A DNA stretch of 64,000 nt. Origin: Stutzerimonas stutzeri. Lineage in GTDB: Bacteria > Pseudomonadota > Gammaproteobacteria > Pseudomonadales > Pseudomonadaceae. The stretch covers positions 124,001 through 188,000 of the forward strand of contig NZ_JAMOHZ010000008.1 of the NCBI RefSeq assembly GCF_024448715.1. Reading direction: 5' to 3'. Made by a program: the position numbers and the translations under genes. The notes under the pieces are model-generated. The model had not been told where the DNA came from and ran no database searches. It worked only from the letters and a program-made list of their open reading frames with translations. This document shows, one piece after another, positions 54,379 to 62,098 of the stretch. How positions within the stretch are numbered: position 1 is the first letter of the stretch; every line of letters starts with the position of its first letter.

Positions 54379-57324
54379 TTCATCTGCCGGTGCCGGCCGG
54401 CTCAGATAGAAACCCTGCACCTCGTCGCAACCGTGCTCACGCAGGAAGTCCAGCTGCGCCTGGGTTTCCACGCCTTCGGCGATCACCGACATGTTCAGGC
54501 TGTGCGCCATGGCAATGATTGCCCGAGCAATCTGCGCGTCCTGCTCGCCTTGGGGCAGTCCGTCGACGAAGCTGCGGTCTATTTTCAGCACATCGATGGG
54601 GAACGCCTTGAGGTAGTTCAGCGAAGAATAGCCGGTGCCGAAATCATCGATGGCGATCGAAGGACCCAGGCGTTTGAGCGATTCGAGGATGCGCATCGCC
54701 TCGCCGACATCCTGCATCAGGATGCTCTCGGTCAGCTCCAGCTCCAGACAGGACGGCGAGATGCCGCTGGCTTGCAGGGTTGCGGCAATGCGCTGGCCCA
54801 GCCGGCCGTCGGCGAATTGCCGTGCGGAAAGATTCACAGAAACCTTCGGCACCGTCACGCCTTGCTGATGCCAGGCCGCAATTTGCCGGCAGGCTTCGCC
54901 GAGTACCCAGTCGCCAACATCCACCACAAGGCCCAGCTCCTCCAGTGCCGGAATGAAATCGCACGGCGGTACCAACCCGCGGACTGGATGCTGCCAGCGC
55001 AACAGCGCCTCGACGCCGGTCAGCGTCCGGCCGTCGGCAAGGAACTGCGGCTGATAATGCAACACGAACTGGCGCTGTTCGAGCGCATGGCGCAGGTCGC
55101 TTTCCAACTCCAGACGCTCCAGCGCGCTGGCATTCATTTCCGCCTGATAGAACTGGAAGTTGTTCTTGCCGCGTTCCTTGGCGTGATACATCGCCGTGTC
55201 GGCATTTTTCATCAGTTGGCTGATGTCGTCGCCATCCTGCGGGCTTAGCGCGATGCCGATACTGGCGGTGACGAAGAATTCGCGACCGGACAGCACGAAG
55301 GGCTCGGTAAGGCTGGCGAGGATGCGTTCGGCAACGTGGATCGTGTGGGTCAGGGCCTCGTCGCGATTGCCGCCGGGGTGCAAGAGAAAGGTGAACTCAT
55401 CGCCACCCATGCGCGCCACGGTGTCGTCTTCGTCAACGCAAGAGGCCAGGCGCACGGCAACTTCCTTGAGCATGCGGTCGCCAGCCGCGTGACCGAGCGA
55501 GTCGTTGATCGGTTTGAAGCGGTCCAGATCGAGAAACATCAGCACCACCCAGCCACCTCGTCGCGCGGCGAGCTGCAGGCTGCTGTGGAGTCGATCTTGG
55601 AACAGCGTGCGGTTGGGCAACTGGGTCAGACCATCGTAGTAGGCCAGGCGATGGATGCGTTTTTCACTGGCCTTGCGTTCGCTCATGTCGCTGAAAAAGC
55701 AGACATAGCTGACCAGATCGTTTTCGGCGTCGCGTACCGCGGTAATGCCGATCCAGCAAGGATAGGTCTCGCCATCCTTGCGCTTGAGCCAGAACTCGCC
55801 CTCCCAAGTACCGCTCTGGATAATCTGGTCGCGTACATAACCCATCTGAATGGCCTGCTGACGGTCGGCGGTGAGCACTGTCGGCAGTTGGCCCAGCACC
55901 TCGTCGGTGCCGTAGCCAGTGATGCGCGTGAACGCGGCGTTGACCTGCACGATCCCGCCCGCCGGGTCGGTGACCACAATGGCAGCCGTGGAATGGTCGA
56001 AAACCGTGGCGGCACGGCGCAGCTCCTTTTCCGCCTGGCGTTGCTGGCTGATATCCCGGCCGATACACAAGGCTCCGTCGAAACGATTGTTTTCATTCCA
56101 GATCAGCATGATCCGCAACTCGATCGCCACCGCCCGGCCATCCGCGGCGAGACAGTCGAAATACAGCGTCTGGTTCTGCAGGCTCTGCCCGAGCTCGGCG
56201 AGCGCCACCGGGTTGGCCGAGGCCTTGCGCACCTGGCGCATCAAGTCATAGAAGCGGGCCGCCTGGCGCGGCTTGATCACCACCTGATCGAGACCGTGCT
56301 CCGCCACCCATTCGGGGCTGTAACCGAGCACGGCCTGCACCGATGGGCTGATGTAATTGATGCGCACGGTGCTGTCGGTGGTAAAAATCACATCCTGCAG
56401 GCTGTCAGCGAGCATGCGATAGCGGCGCTCACTGTCGCGCAACGAATGGCTGCGTTCGATGTGCGTGGTGACGTCGCGGGCCACGCCGATGAGGCGCAGA
56501 ACCCGCCCCTGATCATCGCGCGACAGTATCTGTTCACAGATATTGAACCAGCGCCAGCTACCGTCGCGGTGCCGCCAGCGCAGCACGGATTCCTGCCCTG
56601 CTCCGTCGGCTATCGAGCCGCGTAGCGCCAGCAGTCGCCAGATATATTCCTGATCGTCAGGGTGGCTGATGCGCCGCCAGAACTCGTTCGAGTCCGGGCC
56701 GCGCTCTTCTTCGCTGTAACCCAGCCGAATAGCCAGATTGCTGTTACTGAACAATAATTTGCCCGTCGACAAATCCTGAACATAAAGCGTATCGGGTATA
56801 GCTCGTAGCACTTCGGACCAGAAACGCTCGCGCTCGGCCAGAGCTGTCTGCGCCGATTGTTCAACGGTGATATCGCGCATGACCCAGACGAAGCCGGATG
56901 GCTGCGTTTCGCCATCCAGGCGCAGCGCTCGGCGGGTCATGGAAAACACGCGAGCTTCACCGTCCTGCATAAGGCGCACGGAATCGAGGCACAAATCGAC
57001 ACCGGAGTTGGATGCGTCGAAGGCCAGCGGATCGAGGCTCGGCAACAATTCCTGCAGCCGGTAGCGCGAGGCGTCGCGGTTGCTCAAGCCGAACATCGCC
57101 TCCGCGCGGTAATTGAGAAACTGCAGCCGGCCGGAGAAATCGCTGATGAGGATCCGCTCCTCGATAGCGCCCAGTGCAGTGGCCGAATAGCGCAGCGTTT
57201 GCCAATAGACCGCCATGCGCCGTGGCACGGGAACCCGGGCGCAAACCCGAGCAACGAACCGAGCCAAAGAAGCGAGCCTTTCAAGGCGGGACGCCAACGA
57301 CTGTGGAGGATCGATTTCGGCCAA
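54346..57324 (-). CDS. PAS-PAS-PAS-PAS-GGDEF-EAL c-di-GMP enzyme, MorA-like, N-terminally short
   Basis: A 992-residue cytoplasmic protein. Four PAS/PAC domains fill about 45-160, 165-290, 300-430 and 435-560. The GGDEF domain (565-735) keeps an intact GGDEF at 640-644 but has no RxxD inhibition site upstream (DEDD instead). The EAL domain (745-985) keeps E772-A-L and DDFGTGYSS (893). Both synthesis and breakdown of c-di-GMP are therefore possible. The position beside glyA matches MorA, which in P. aeruginosa is about 1,400 residues with membrane and sensor segments at the N-terminus. Those are missing. Translation has to begin at a TTG with a poor ribosome site, a stop codon lies five codons upstream, and the island begins just beyond. 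A 5'-truncated morA is likely. Confidence 0.85.
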   Translation of the reverse strand: MAEIDPPQSLASRLERLASLARFVARVCARVPVPRRMAVYWQTLRYSATALGAIEERILISDFSGRLQFLNYRAEAMFGLSNRDASRYRLQELLPSLDPLAFDASNSGVDLCLDSVRLMQDGEARVFSMTRRALRLDGETQPSGFVWVMRDITVEQSAQTALAERERFWSEVLRAIPDTLYVQDLSTGKLLFSNSNLAIRLGYSEEERGPDSNEFWRRISHPDDQEYIWRLLALRGSIADGAGQESVLRWRHRDGSWRWFNICEQILSRDDQGRVLRLIGVARDVTTHIERSHSLRDSERRYRMLADSLQDVIFTTDSTVRINYISPSVQAVLGYSPEWVAEHGLDQVVIKPRQAARFYDLMRQVRKASANPVALAELGQSLQNQTLYFDCLAADGRAVAIELRIMLIWNENNRFDGALCIGRDISQQRQAEKELRRAATVFDHSTAAIVVTDPAGGIVQVNAAFTRITGYGTDEVLGQLPTVLTADRQQAIQMGYVRDQIIQSGTWEGEFWLKRKDGETYPCWIGITAVRDAENDLVSYVCFFSDMSERKASEKRIHRLAYYDGLTQLPNRTLFQDRLHSSLQLAARRGGWVVLMFLDLDRFKPINDSLGHAAGDRMLKEVAVRLASCVDEDDTVARMGGDEFTFLLHPGGNRDEALTHTIHVAERILASLTEPFVLSGREFFVTASIGIALSPQDGDDISQLMKNADTAMYHAKERGKNNFQFYQAEMNASALERLELESDLRHALEQRQFVLHYQPQFLADGRTLTGVEALLRWQHPVRGLVPPCDFIPALEELGLVVDVGDWVLGEACRQIAAWHQQGVTVPKVSVNLSARQFADGRLGQRIAATLQASGISPSCLELELTESILMQDVGEAMRILESLKRLGPSIAIDDFGTGYSSLNYLKAFPIDVLKIDRSFVDGLPQGEQDAQIARAIIAMAHSLNMSVIAEGVETQAQLDFLREHGCDEVQGFYLSRPAPADELQQTALSCKA

Positions 57325-57879
57325 GCGGATCGGACCTTATCTAAAGACGAGTAGCCAAAAACTGGCACTTGAATAACCCAAGAATGCCTCGCTAAACGGC
57401 AAAGTGCCAGCATCGAAAATCCATTGCCCGTGGTTTGCCCTGCCTAGAGCATTCCGGTAGCTTTGCCGAACTGTTTGACCCGTCGGCCGCGGCGGGATTC
57501 ATCTCCTTTCCTTTTCTTCGTCACGGGCATTCGTCTCCATGGCTCAATATATCTATCTACCCTATTAACTTTTAGTCACGTTTTGCGATCTGCAGTCGAG
57601 CCTTCATGGTCACTGGGTTTCCGGCCTATCCAGTATGTTTTTCCTCTTCAATTCTGTGCCAGGGCAGAGCTTTTAGTTAGCTTTTGCTGATTTTGGGCCA
57701 AATTTGGGCTCCAAAACCTAACTTTTTCGAAGTGTTCCTGTGATCAAGAATGGGCTCAGACCTGAAGACTTCGTCAAATTGCTGGCCTGCAAACTGCCGA
57801 AATGGATGCGAACGGCATTGGAAGCGAAATAGCGAAATCGCTACCTGGACTTACCCCCGCTCCGATAGAGATCCCCGGC
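57325..57879. other. gene-poor, AT-richer junction region
   Basis: About 555 bases between the truncated morA-like gene and the XRE regulator hold no standard gene. A 28-residue basic ORF (57444-57530) and a 30-residue frame on the plus strand (57740-57832) are the only short candidates. CCAAATTTGG at 57698 is a perfect 10-base palindrome. Composition drops relative to the GC-rich gene on the left, so an island border probably lies near 57330. I could not identify direct repeats or an integrase. Confidence 0.5.
57444..57530 (-). CDS. possible 28-residue highly basic microprotein
   Basis: The frame reads MPVTKKRKGDESRRGRRVKQ and ends FGKATGML. Ten of 28 residues are Lys or Arg, and GGAG lies four bases upstream of the ATG. 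Composition resembles small ribosomal or nucleic-acid-binding peptides, but it could equally be the tail of a lost gene. It stands alone between the morA-like gene and the XRE regulator. Confidence 0.3.
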   Translation of the reverse strand: MPVTKKRKGDESRRGRRVKQFGKATGML

Positions 57880-58155
57880 CTATGCTTGCTGGCGAAGCTC
57901 TCGTATAACTCTGGACAAAGTTTCTCTGGCGGTGAGCTTATCTTTTTCAATGTATGTAGCAACGAGCAGAGTCAGTGGGTGTATGCCCAGTGTGCTTGCT
58001 ATGTCATCGACCTTATCTAAGGTCGGACTTTTCAGGCCACGCTCCAGCGTGCTCAGGTAAGTCCTGCTGCTGATCATAGAAAAGCTTTCTTGCGATAGCT
58101 TGCGAGAGATTCTCAGTTGCCTGAGAGCTTTTCCAAATGCTTCCTTCAGTTCCAT
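57880..58155 (-). CDS. XRE-family helix-turn-helix regulator
   Basis: A 91-residue protein with a Cro/C1-type domain at about 7-63: FGKALRQLRISRKLSQESFSMISSRTYLSTLERGLKSPTLDKVDDIASTLGIHPLTLL. A short C-terminal helix follows (ARETLSRVIRELRQQA). AGG lies eight bases before the ATG. It is divergent from an unknown gene at 58241 with an 85-base control region containing palindromes, so it probably represses itself and that gene. Regulators of this size are common at the edge of mobile elements. Confidence 0.85.
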   Translation of the reverse strand: MELKEAFGKALRQLRISRKLSQESFSMISSRTYLSTLERGLKSPTLDKVDDIASTLGIHPLTLLVATYIEKDKLTARETLSRVIRELRQQA

Positions 58156-58169
58156 TTTGCGTACCTGGC

Positions 58170-58230
58170 AAAATGAATGATGGAGCCTTTTTGTGCCCTA
58201 TAGGGCTACAATCTATAGTGTTCATTTTGA
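58170..58230. promoter_or_regulatory. candidate XRE operator/promoter region
   Basis: CAAAATGAA (58170) and TTCATTTTG (58222) are inverse copies flanking the perfect palindrome GCCCTATAGGGC (58196-58207). A TACAAT -10-like box follows at 58208. The layout fits operator sites for the divergent XRE repressor. Confidence 0.4.
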
Positions 58231-58240
58231 AGGGGCGATC

Positions 58241-58660
58241 ATGTTTATTACACACCTGTCAGCTGAAGTACCGTTTGGCAATCTTTTCGGTCGAGAGAAC
58301 GCCCGGTACTGGCGTGCTATCGAGTACCCGTCCCTCAGTCCCTGGATTTTCGTTGAAATCGCGAAGGGAAACTGGGGTAGCCGAACGTTCTTCTTGCCAT
58401 CTGTGCCAGATTTCGAACAGTTTCTTTCTGAGTTGGACGGTGAGTTCAATGTCCGAAACGCGCATCTCGTCAGCCCTGGTTACATGAATAACTCAACGCA
58501 GTGGGCCATGCAGCGCTTAGCGAAGGTCTGTGAGGTTACCGCCAAGGACGGTGAAATGGCTTATCAATACACATTTGATAACGGGGGGATTTACTTTGAT
58601 CCCACGTTCGCTGCCCAGCCGTTGGACACCACGGAGAGGACAATTTTTTCAGCGTTTTAG
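58241..58660 (+). CDS. unrecognised island protein
   Basis: A 139-residue protein beginning MFITHLSAEVPFGNLFGREN, with several aromatic stretches (YWRAIEYPSLSPWIFVEIAKGNWGSRTFFLP) and a C-terminal YTFDNGGIYFDPTF. No signal peptide or membrane helix. AAGGGGCG precedes the ATG. I do not recognise the family. Codon use is less GC-biased than the housekeeping genes, in keeping with transfer. It is divergent from the XRE gene and upstream of the BPSL0761-like gene. Confidence 0.6.
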   Translation: MFITHLSAEVPFGNLFGRENARYWRAIEYPSLSPWIFVEIAKGNWGSRTFFLPSVPDFEQFLSELDGEFNVRNAHLVSPGYMNNSTQWAMQRLAKVCEVTAKDGEMAYQYTFDNGGIYFDPTFAAQPLDTTERTIFSAF

Positions 58661-58736
58661 GCAGATCGTAGACATCAGTCGTATGGGGCGCCTTGTGTGC
58701 TGCCCTATCAGGTGCATCTCAATATGGAGGGCGGCA

Positions 58737-58973
58737 ATGACGATGCCCCACGAACGTACCCGCGCCGTGCTGCAGACCAGAGAATTTCTAGTCGAGCTGT
58801 CCAAGAATAGGGCCTTACCTGAAGAGGTATGGAAAGGCGCGAAGCATCTCCTACGGCACTATCCAAGCACCTCTGACATGGAGATAGCTGGGGCAATTGA
58901 GGAAAATTCTGACCATTTTTCAGCTTCGTTCGGCCCTATTTTAGCATCACCCGAATTCGAACCAGAGAAGTGA
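58737..58973 (+). CDS. BPSL0761-family protein
   Basis: A 78-residue protein, MTMPHERTRAVLQTREFLVE then LLRHYPSTSDMEIAGA, matching small BPSL0761-type proteins of mobile elements in Pseudomonas and Burkholderia (family recalled from memory). GGAGG lies six bases upstream of the ATG. Function unknown. It sits between the unrecognised gene and the AbrB-like gene, all on the plus strand. Confidence 0.72.
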   Translation: MTMPHERTRAVLQTREFLVELSKNRALPEEVWKGAKHLLRHYPSTSDMEIAGAIEENSDHFSASFGPILASPEFEPEK

Positions 58974-59023
58974 AGATCTGTAGACTGCGGATGTGCTGCT
59001 GAACAACATGGGAGAGCAATGTC

Positions 59024-59206
59024 ATGGTTGAGCAGAACGAAAGTTGGCGGACGGAGTGCCAAGACGCAGGAGATGGCTCCGGGGACATGATCATTGAGCT
59101 TCCGCCTGTGCTTCTAGCTGCCCTTGGTTGGACGTTGGGCGACGAGCTGATCGTTGAGCGGAATGAGGACGGTATCTCTCTGAAACTGAAAGAGACGCTC
59201 CGCTAG
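59024..59206 (+). CDS. AbrB/MazE-like DNA-binding protein
   Basis: A 60-residue protein whose second half, DMIIELPPVLLAALGWTLGDELIVERNEDGISLKL, is a SpoVT/AbrB swapped-hairpin domain. GGAGAG lies about eight bases before the ATG. Such proteins act as antitoxins or transition-state regulators, but no toxin gene follows. Its last 93 bases overlap the 3' end of the yedK pseudogene on the other strand, probably because that reading frame has run past its usual stop. Confidence 0.7.
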   Translation: MVEQNESWRTECQDAGDGSGDMIIELPPVLLAALGWTLGDELIVERNEDGISLKLKETLR

Positions 59207-59905
59207 GTTCCGGTGGTACCCCACTGGAGACGGCGCTATCAAGTGCTCGCCCTCGTTACGCACATTACCCACCTCCTGTCCGACCGCGTGCCACCTGAAT
59301 GCCTCCTCCGGCAAAGCACTGTTTTGCAACAGTAGATCAGCTTGCTCCAACGCTACGTCTGATAGCCAGGCCTTCGCATCATCGGCGCTGAATACGACTG
59401 GCCGTCGATCATGTACATCCAGCATGCCGCCTTGCGAATCGGCGGTGATGATCCTGAATCCATCACCAGCTCCTGGCTCATCGCCAAGCGCCGTAAACTT
59501 ACTCACTGCCGGTATAAACAATGGCTCATCGTCATGCCGGCGGATGTAGTAAGGACGCTTGATTTTCTCTCCCTCCACTACGCACCACTAGTACCAGCCA
59601 TCTGCGCAAAGGAGCGCTCGATGCGGCCAGATTTGCTGGAAATACTTGCTGCTTGCCACCTTCTCACGTGTCGCGCTGATGTCGCTCTTTACCGGCTTCG
59701 TAGCCCACGAAGGTTGCCACCCCCATTTCTCCTGTACCCAGATCAGTCCATCGCCTGAAGCGCGAATCAGGTCGACGCGTGAATGCGGGGCTACGTTGTA
59801 GTGACTGATCGTCTGTTCGGGAGCGCGCCCAATGAGTGGCACCTGAATGCCAAGAGATGCCAGGTACTTCTGCGCTGCGCGTGCTTGAGTCAGTCTTCCA
59901 CACAT
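59114..59905 (-). pseudogene. yedK: SOS response-associated peptidase (YedK/HMCES family), nonsense-interrupted
   Basis: The reading frame starts MCGRLTQ with the catalytic, abasic-site-linking Cys2 and continues to ADGWY. A TAG at 59588-59590 stands where the family has Glu (ADGWYEW). The same frame resumes with WCVVEGEKIKRPYYIRRHDDEPLF, VHDRRPVVFSADD and EVGNVRNEGEHLI, so only one base (GAG to TAG) breaks it; there is no frameshift. The C-terminus runs about 35 residues past the usual end. GGGAGG precedes the ATG. HMCES proteins shield abasic sites in ssDNA. The intact C2 domain half (about 105 residues) is probably not functional. Confidence 0.9.
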
Positions 59906-60023
59906 CTGAGCCTCCCATTTCCGTAGCGCGATGGCGGTTATGAGTGATGCCACTTTCGCGATGAGCTGTTGTGATCAGTACCGTCCGACGACCTGTCTTG
60001 ACCGGCTCCCTGTATCAAGCGAA

Positions 60024-60043
60024 TACTGTATATAAATACAGTT
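60024..60043 (+). promoter_or_regulatory. LexA (SOS) box of the imuA-imuB-dnaE2 operon
   Basis: TACTGTATATAAATACAGTT matches the LexA consensus TACTGT-N8-ACAGTA at all but the last position. It ends 20 bases before the imuA ATG and its TATAAA may double as the -10 element, so LexA would block transcription directly. Confidence 0.93.
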
Positions 60044-60063
60044 ATCTTGGTCAGCAGTTCATC

Positions 60064-60681
60064 ATGCCGTCTGTCGTTACTCTCGAAGGCCTGCTCGATA
60101 CGCGCCGCGTGTGGCGCGGGCCTGCAGCCGTTTCAGTATCTGACTCGTGTTACTCAACGGGGCTCCCTGAACTGGATGCCGCGCTGCCGGGCGGTGGCTG
60201 GCCCGGTTCGGCGCTCAGCGAGATTCTCGTCACTGAGGTTGGCACGGGAGAGCTACGGCTGCTGTGGCCAGCGCTCGCCCGCCTTACCCAGGCAGGCGAG
60301 CGTGTGGTGCTGATTGGCCCGGATCATCAGCCCTATCCACAGGCGTGGCTCGCTGCTGGCGTTGATTTGATGTACCTGAGCATCGTGAGGGCAAAGAGCC
60401 GAGACGTGCTTTGGGCAGCCGAGCAGTGCTTGCGATCAGGTAGCTGTGGTGCAGTGGTTTGCTGGCCACGAGACGTTGATGATCGATCACTACGGCGGCT
60501 ACAGGTTGCGGCTGAAACGGGTCAGACCCTGGCCTTCACCTTTCGCCCAATACAGGCCTCGCTGAATGCTTCACCTGCAGCCGTTCGCCTGGCAGTAGAT
60601 ACGCATCCTGCACAGCTGCGGGTTCTCAAGTGCCGGGGTGGCATCGCTTCAGCGCGGCCCATCGCGGCTGGCTGGCAGTGA
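60064..60681 (+). CDS. imuA: mutasome accessory protein ImuA
   Basis: A 205-residue RecA-related protein. It starts MPSVVTLEGLLDTRRVWRGPA, with the ImuA pattern STGLPELDAALPGGGWPGSALSEIL. The RecA-like segment lacks a full Walker A Lys (LVTEVGTGELRLLWPALA). ImuA supports ImuB and DnaE2 in damage-induced mutagenesis. In many pseudomonads a lexA2 gene precedes imuA; here none does, and the LexA box implies control by the host LexA. Ribosome site is weak. Seven bases separate its stop from imuB. Confidence 0.9.
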   Translation: MPSVVTLEGLLDTRRVWRGPAAVSVSDSCYSTGLPELDAALPGGGWPGSALSEILVTEVGTGELRLLWPALARLTQAGERVVLIGPDHQPYPQAWLAAGVDLMYLSIVRAKSRDVLWAAEQCLRSGSCGAVVCWPRDVDDRSLRRLQVAAETGQTLAFTFRPIQASLNASPAAVRLAVDTHPAQLRVLKCRGGIASARPIAAGWQ

Positions 60682-60688
60682 GGCGATC

Positions 60689-62098
60689 ATGCTCTGGGCA
60701 TGCATCCTGCTACCGCAGCTGGCCATGGACGGCGTATTACGCCATCGGCCTGATCCTGACCAACCGTTGGTGCTACTGAGCGGCCCGGCACAGCGCCGCG
60801 TGCTTCAGGCGATCAACCCGGCTGCCCGAGCGCTCGGCCTGCGTCCAGGGCAATCACTCACTACTGCCCAAGCTATGGCAGAGGGATTTTCAACCGCTGA
60901 CTATGACGTGAGCGAGGTGGAGCGTTGGCAACAGTTTCTTGCAGCCTGGGCCTATGGATTCAGCGACCAGGTCAGCTTGCACTACCCACGATGCCTACTG
61001 ATGGAAGTGCAATCGAGCTTCGGGCTATTTGGCCCTTGGTCACGATTTGAGGCACGCCTGCGCAGCGAGCTGGATGGGCTTGGCTTCCAGCACCGCATCA
61101 CTCTGGCTCCCAACCCGGCTGCCGCCCGAATGTTGAGTAATTGTGGTGATGGTGTCGCCGTGACTGACGACAGATCGCTTCGCGAGGCACTGAACCCCAT
61201 GCCTGTTGAGCGATTGGGACTGCCAGAGAAAGCCGCATCGTCCTTTGCAAGGATGGGCCTTCGGCATCTGCAGCATCTGATTGCGCTGCCTCGCGACAGC
61301 GTGGCCAAACGCTTCCCCGCAGAAGTTCTGCTTCACCTCGATACGCTGCTGGGGAGGCGCCCGCTGGCCATGAATTTCTATAGCCCGCCCGACATCTTTG
61401 ACATCAAGATCGAGCTGAACTTCGAGGTCGAGTCGCACCAAGCCCTGCTGTTCCCGCTGCGCCGGGCAGCGTCCGATCTTGCTGCCTACCTGGCTGGCCG
61501 CGACAGCGGTGTACAGCGTTTTGCTCTGCATCTGGAGCACCGATCACTGCCAGATACCGTGGTGCAGATCGGTCTGCTAAGTGCTGAGCGCGAGGCTGCA
61601 ATGTTGTTCGAGCTGAGTCGCGGCAGGCTGGAACATCAGGTACTGCCTGCGCCTGTCCTGGCATTCCGGTTGGTCGCACGAGAGCTGCCGGCGTTCGCGC
61701 CCCAACATCAGCAGCTGTTCGATCAACGTCCCCAGCAAACGCAGCCCTGGGAGCAGCTACGCGAGCGTTTGAGAGCCCGACTGGGGGACAGTGCAGTCAG
61801 TGGTCTTGGTGACCGACCAGACCATCGTCCGGAGCGCTCTTGGTCGCTTGAAGCGGTCGGATCATCTACCGCCGTCTGCGGCCCGCGCCCTGGTTGGCTG
61901 GTAGAGGAACCCTATCCGTTGCATGACACTTCCCTGCGCATTATCAGCGGGCCTGAACGTGTGGAATCAGGCTGGTGGGACGAAGGCGATGTGCGCCGCG
62001 ATTACTACGTGGTGGAAACGCGAGCTGGCCAGCGTGCCTGGGCGTTTCGTCAAGTCGGTGCGTCCGGGCCGTTGATGCTGCATGGCTGGTTTTCATGA
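60689..62098 (+). CDS. imuB: Y-family polymerase-like protein ImuB
   Basis: A 469-residue Y-family relative. It starts [21 protein letters not shown] where active polymerases have the catalytic DxD-type acidic motif, which is absent, as is usual for ImuB. HhH-like and little-finger-like regions follow ([23 protein letters not shown]). C-terminal sequences [14 protein letters not shown] and [26 protein letters not shown] are typical. ImuB is the hub that binds the sliding clamp and DnaE2. GAGG lies six bases upstream of the ATG, and its TGA overlaps dnaE2 by four bases. Confidence 0.93.
   Translation: MLWACILLPQLAMDGVLRHRPDPDQPLVLLSGPAQRRVLQAINPAARALGLRPGQSLTTAQAMAEGFSTADYDVSEVERWQQFLAAWAYGFSDQVSLHYPRCLLMEVQSSFGLFGPWSRFEARLRSELDGLGFQHRITLAPNPAAARMLSNCGDGVAVTDDRSLREALNPMPVERLGLPEKAASSFARMGLRHLQHLIALPRDSVAKRFPAEVLLHLDTLLGRRPLAMNFYSPPDIFDIKIELNFEVESHQALLFPLRRAASDLAAYLAGRDSGVQRFALHLEHRSLPDTVVQIGLLSAEREAAMLFELSRGRLEHQVLPAPVLAFRLVARELPAFAPQHQQLFDQRPQQTQPWEQLRERLRARLGDSAVSGLGDRPDHRPERSWSLEAVGSSTAVCGPRPGWLVEEPYPLHDTSLRIISGPERVESGWWDEGDVRRDYYVVETRAGQRAWAFRQVGASGPLMLHGWFS

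Noticed and set aside
55336-56625. 429-codon open frame antisense to the PAS-GGDEF-EAL gene
   Set aside because: Mirror of conserved PAS and GGDEF codons; composition artefact.
57740-57832. 30-residue GTG-started frame, MIKNGLRPEDFVKLLACKLP onward
   Set aside because: Looks amphipathic and protein-like but has no ribosome site and no recognised family; possibly a gene fragment. Not enough to list as a gene.
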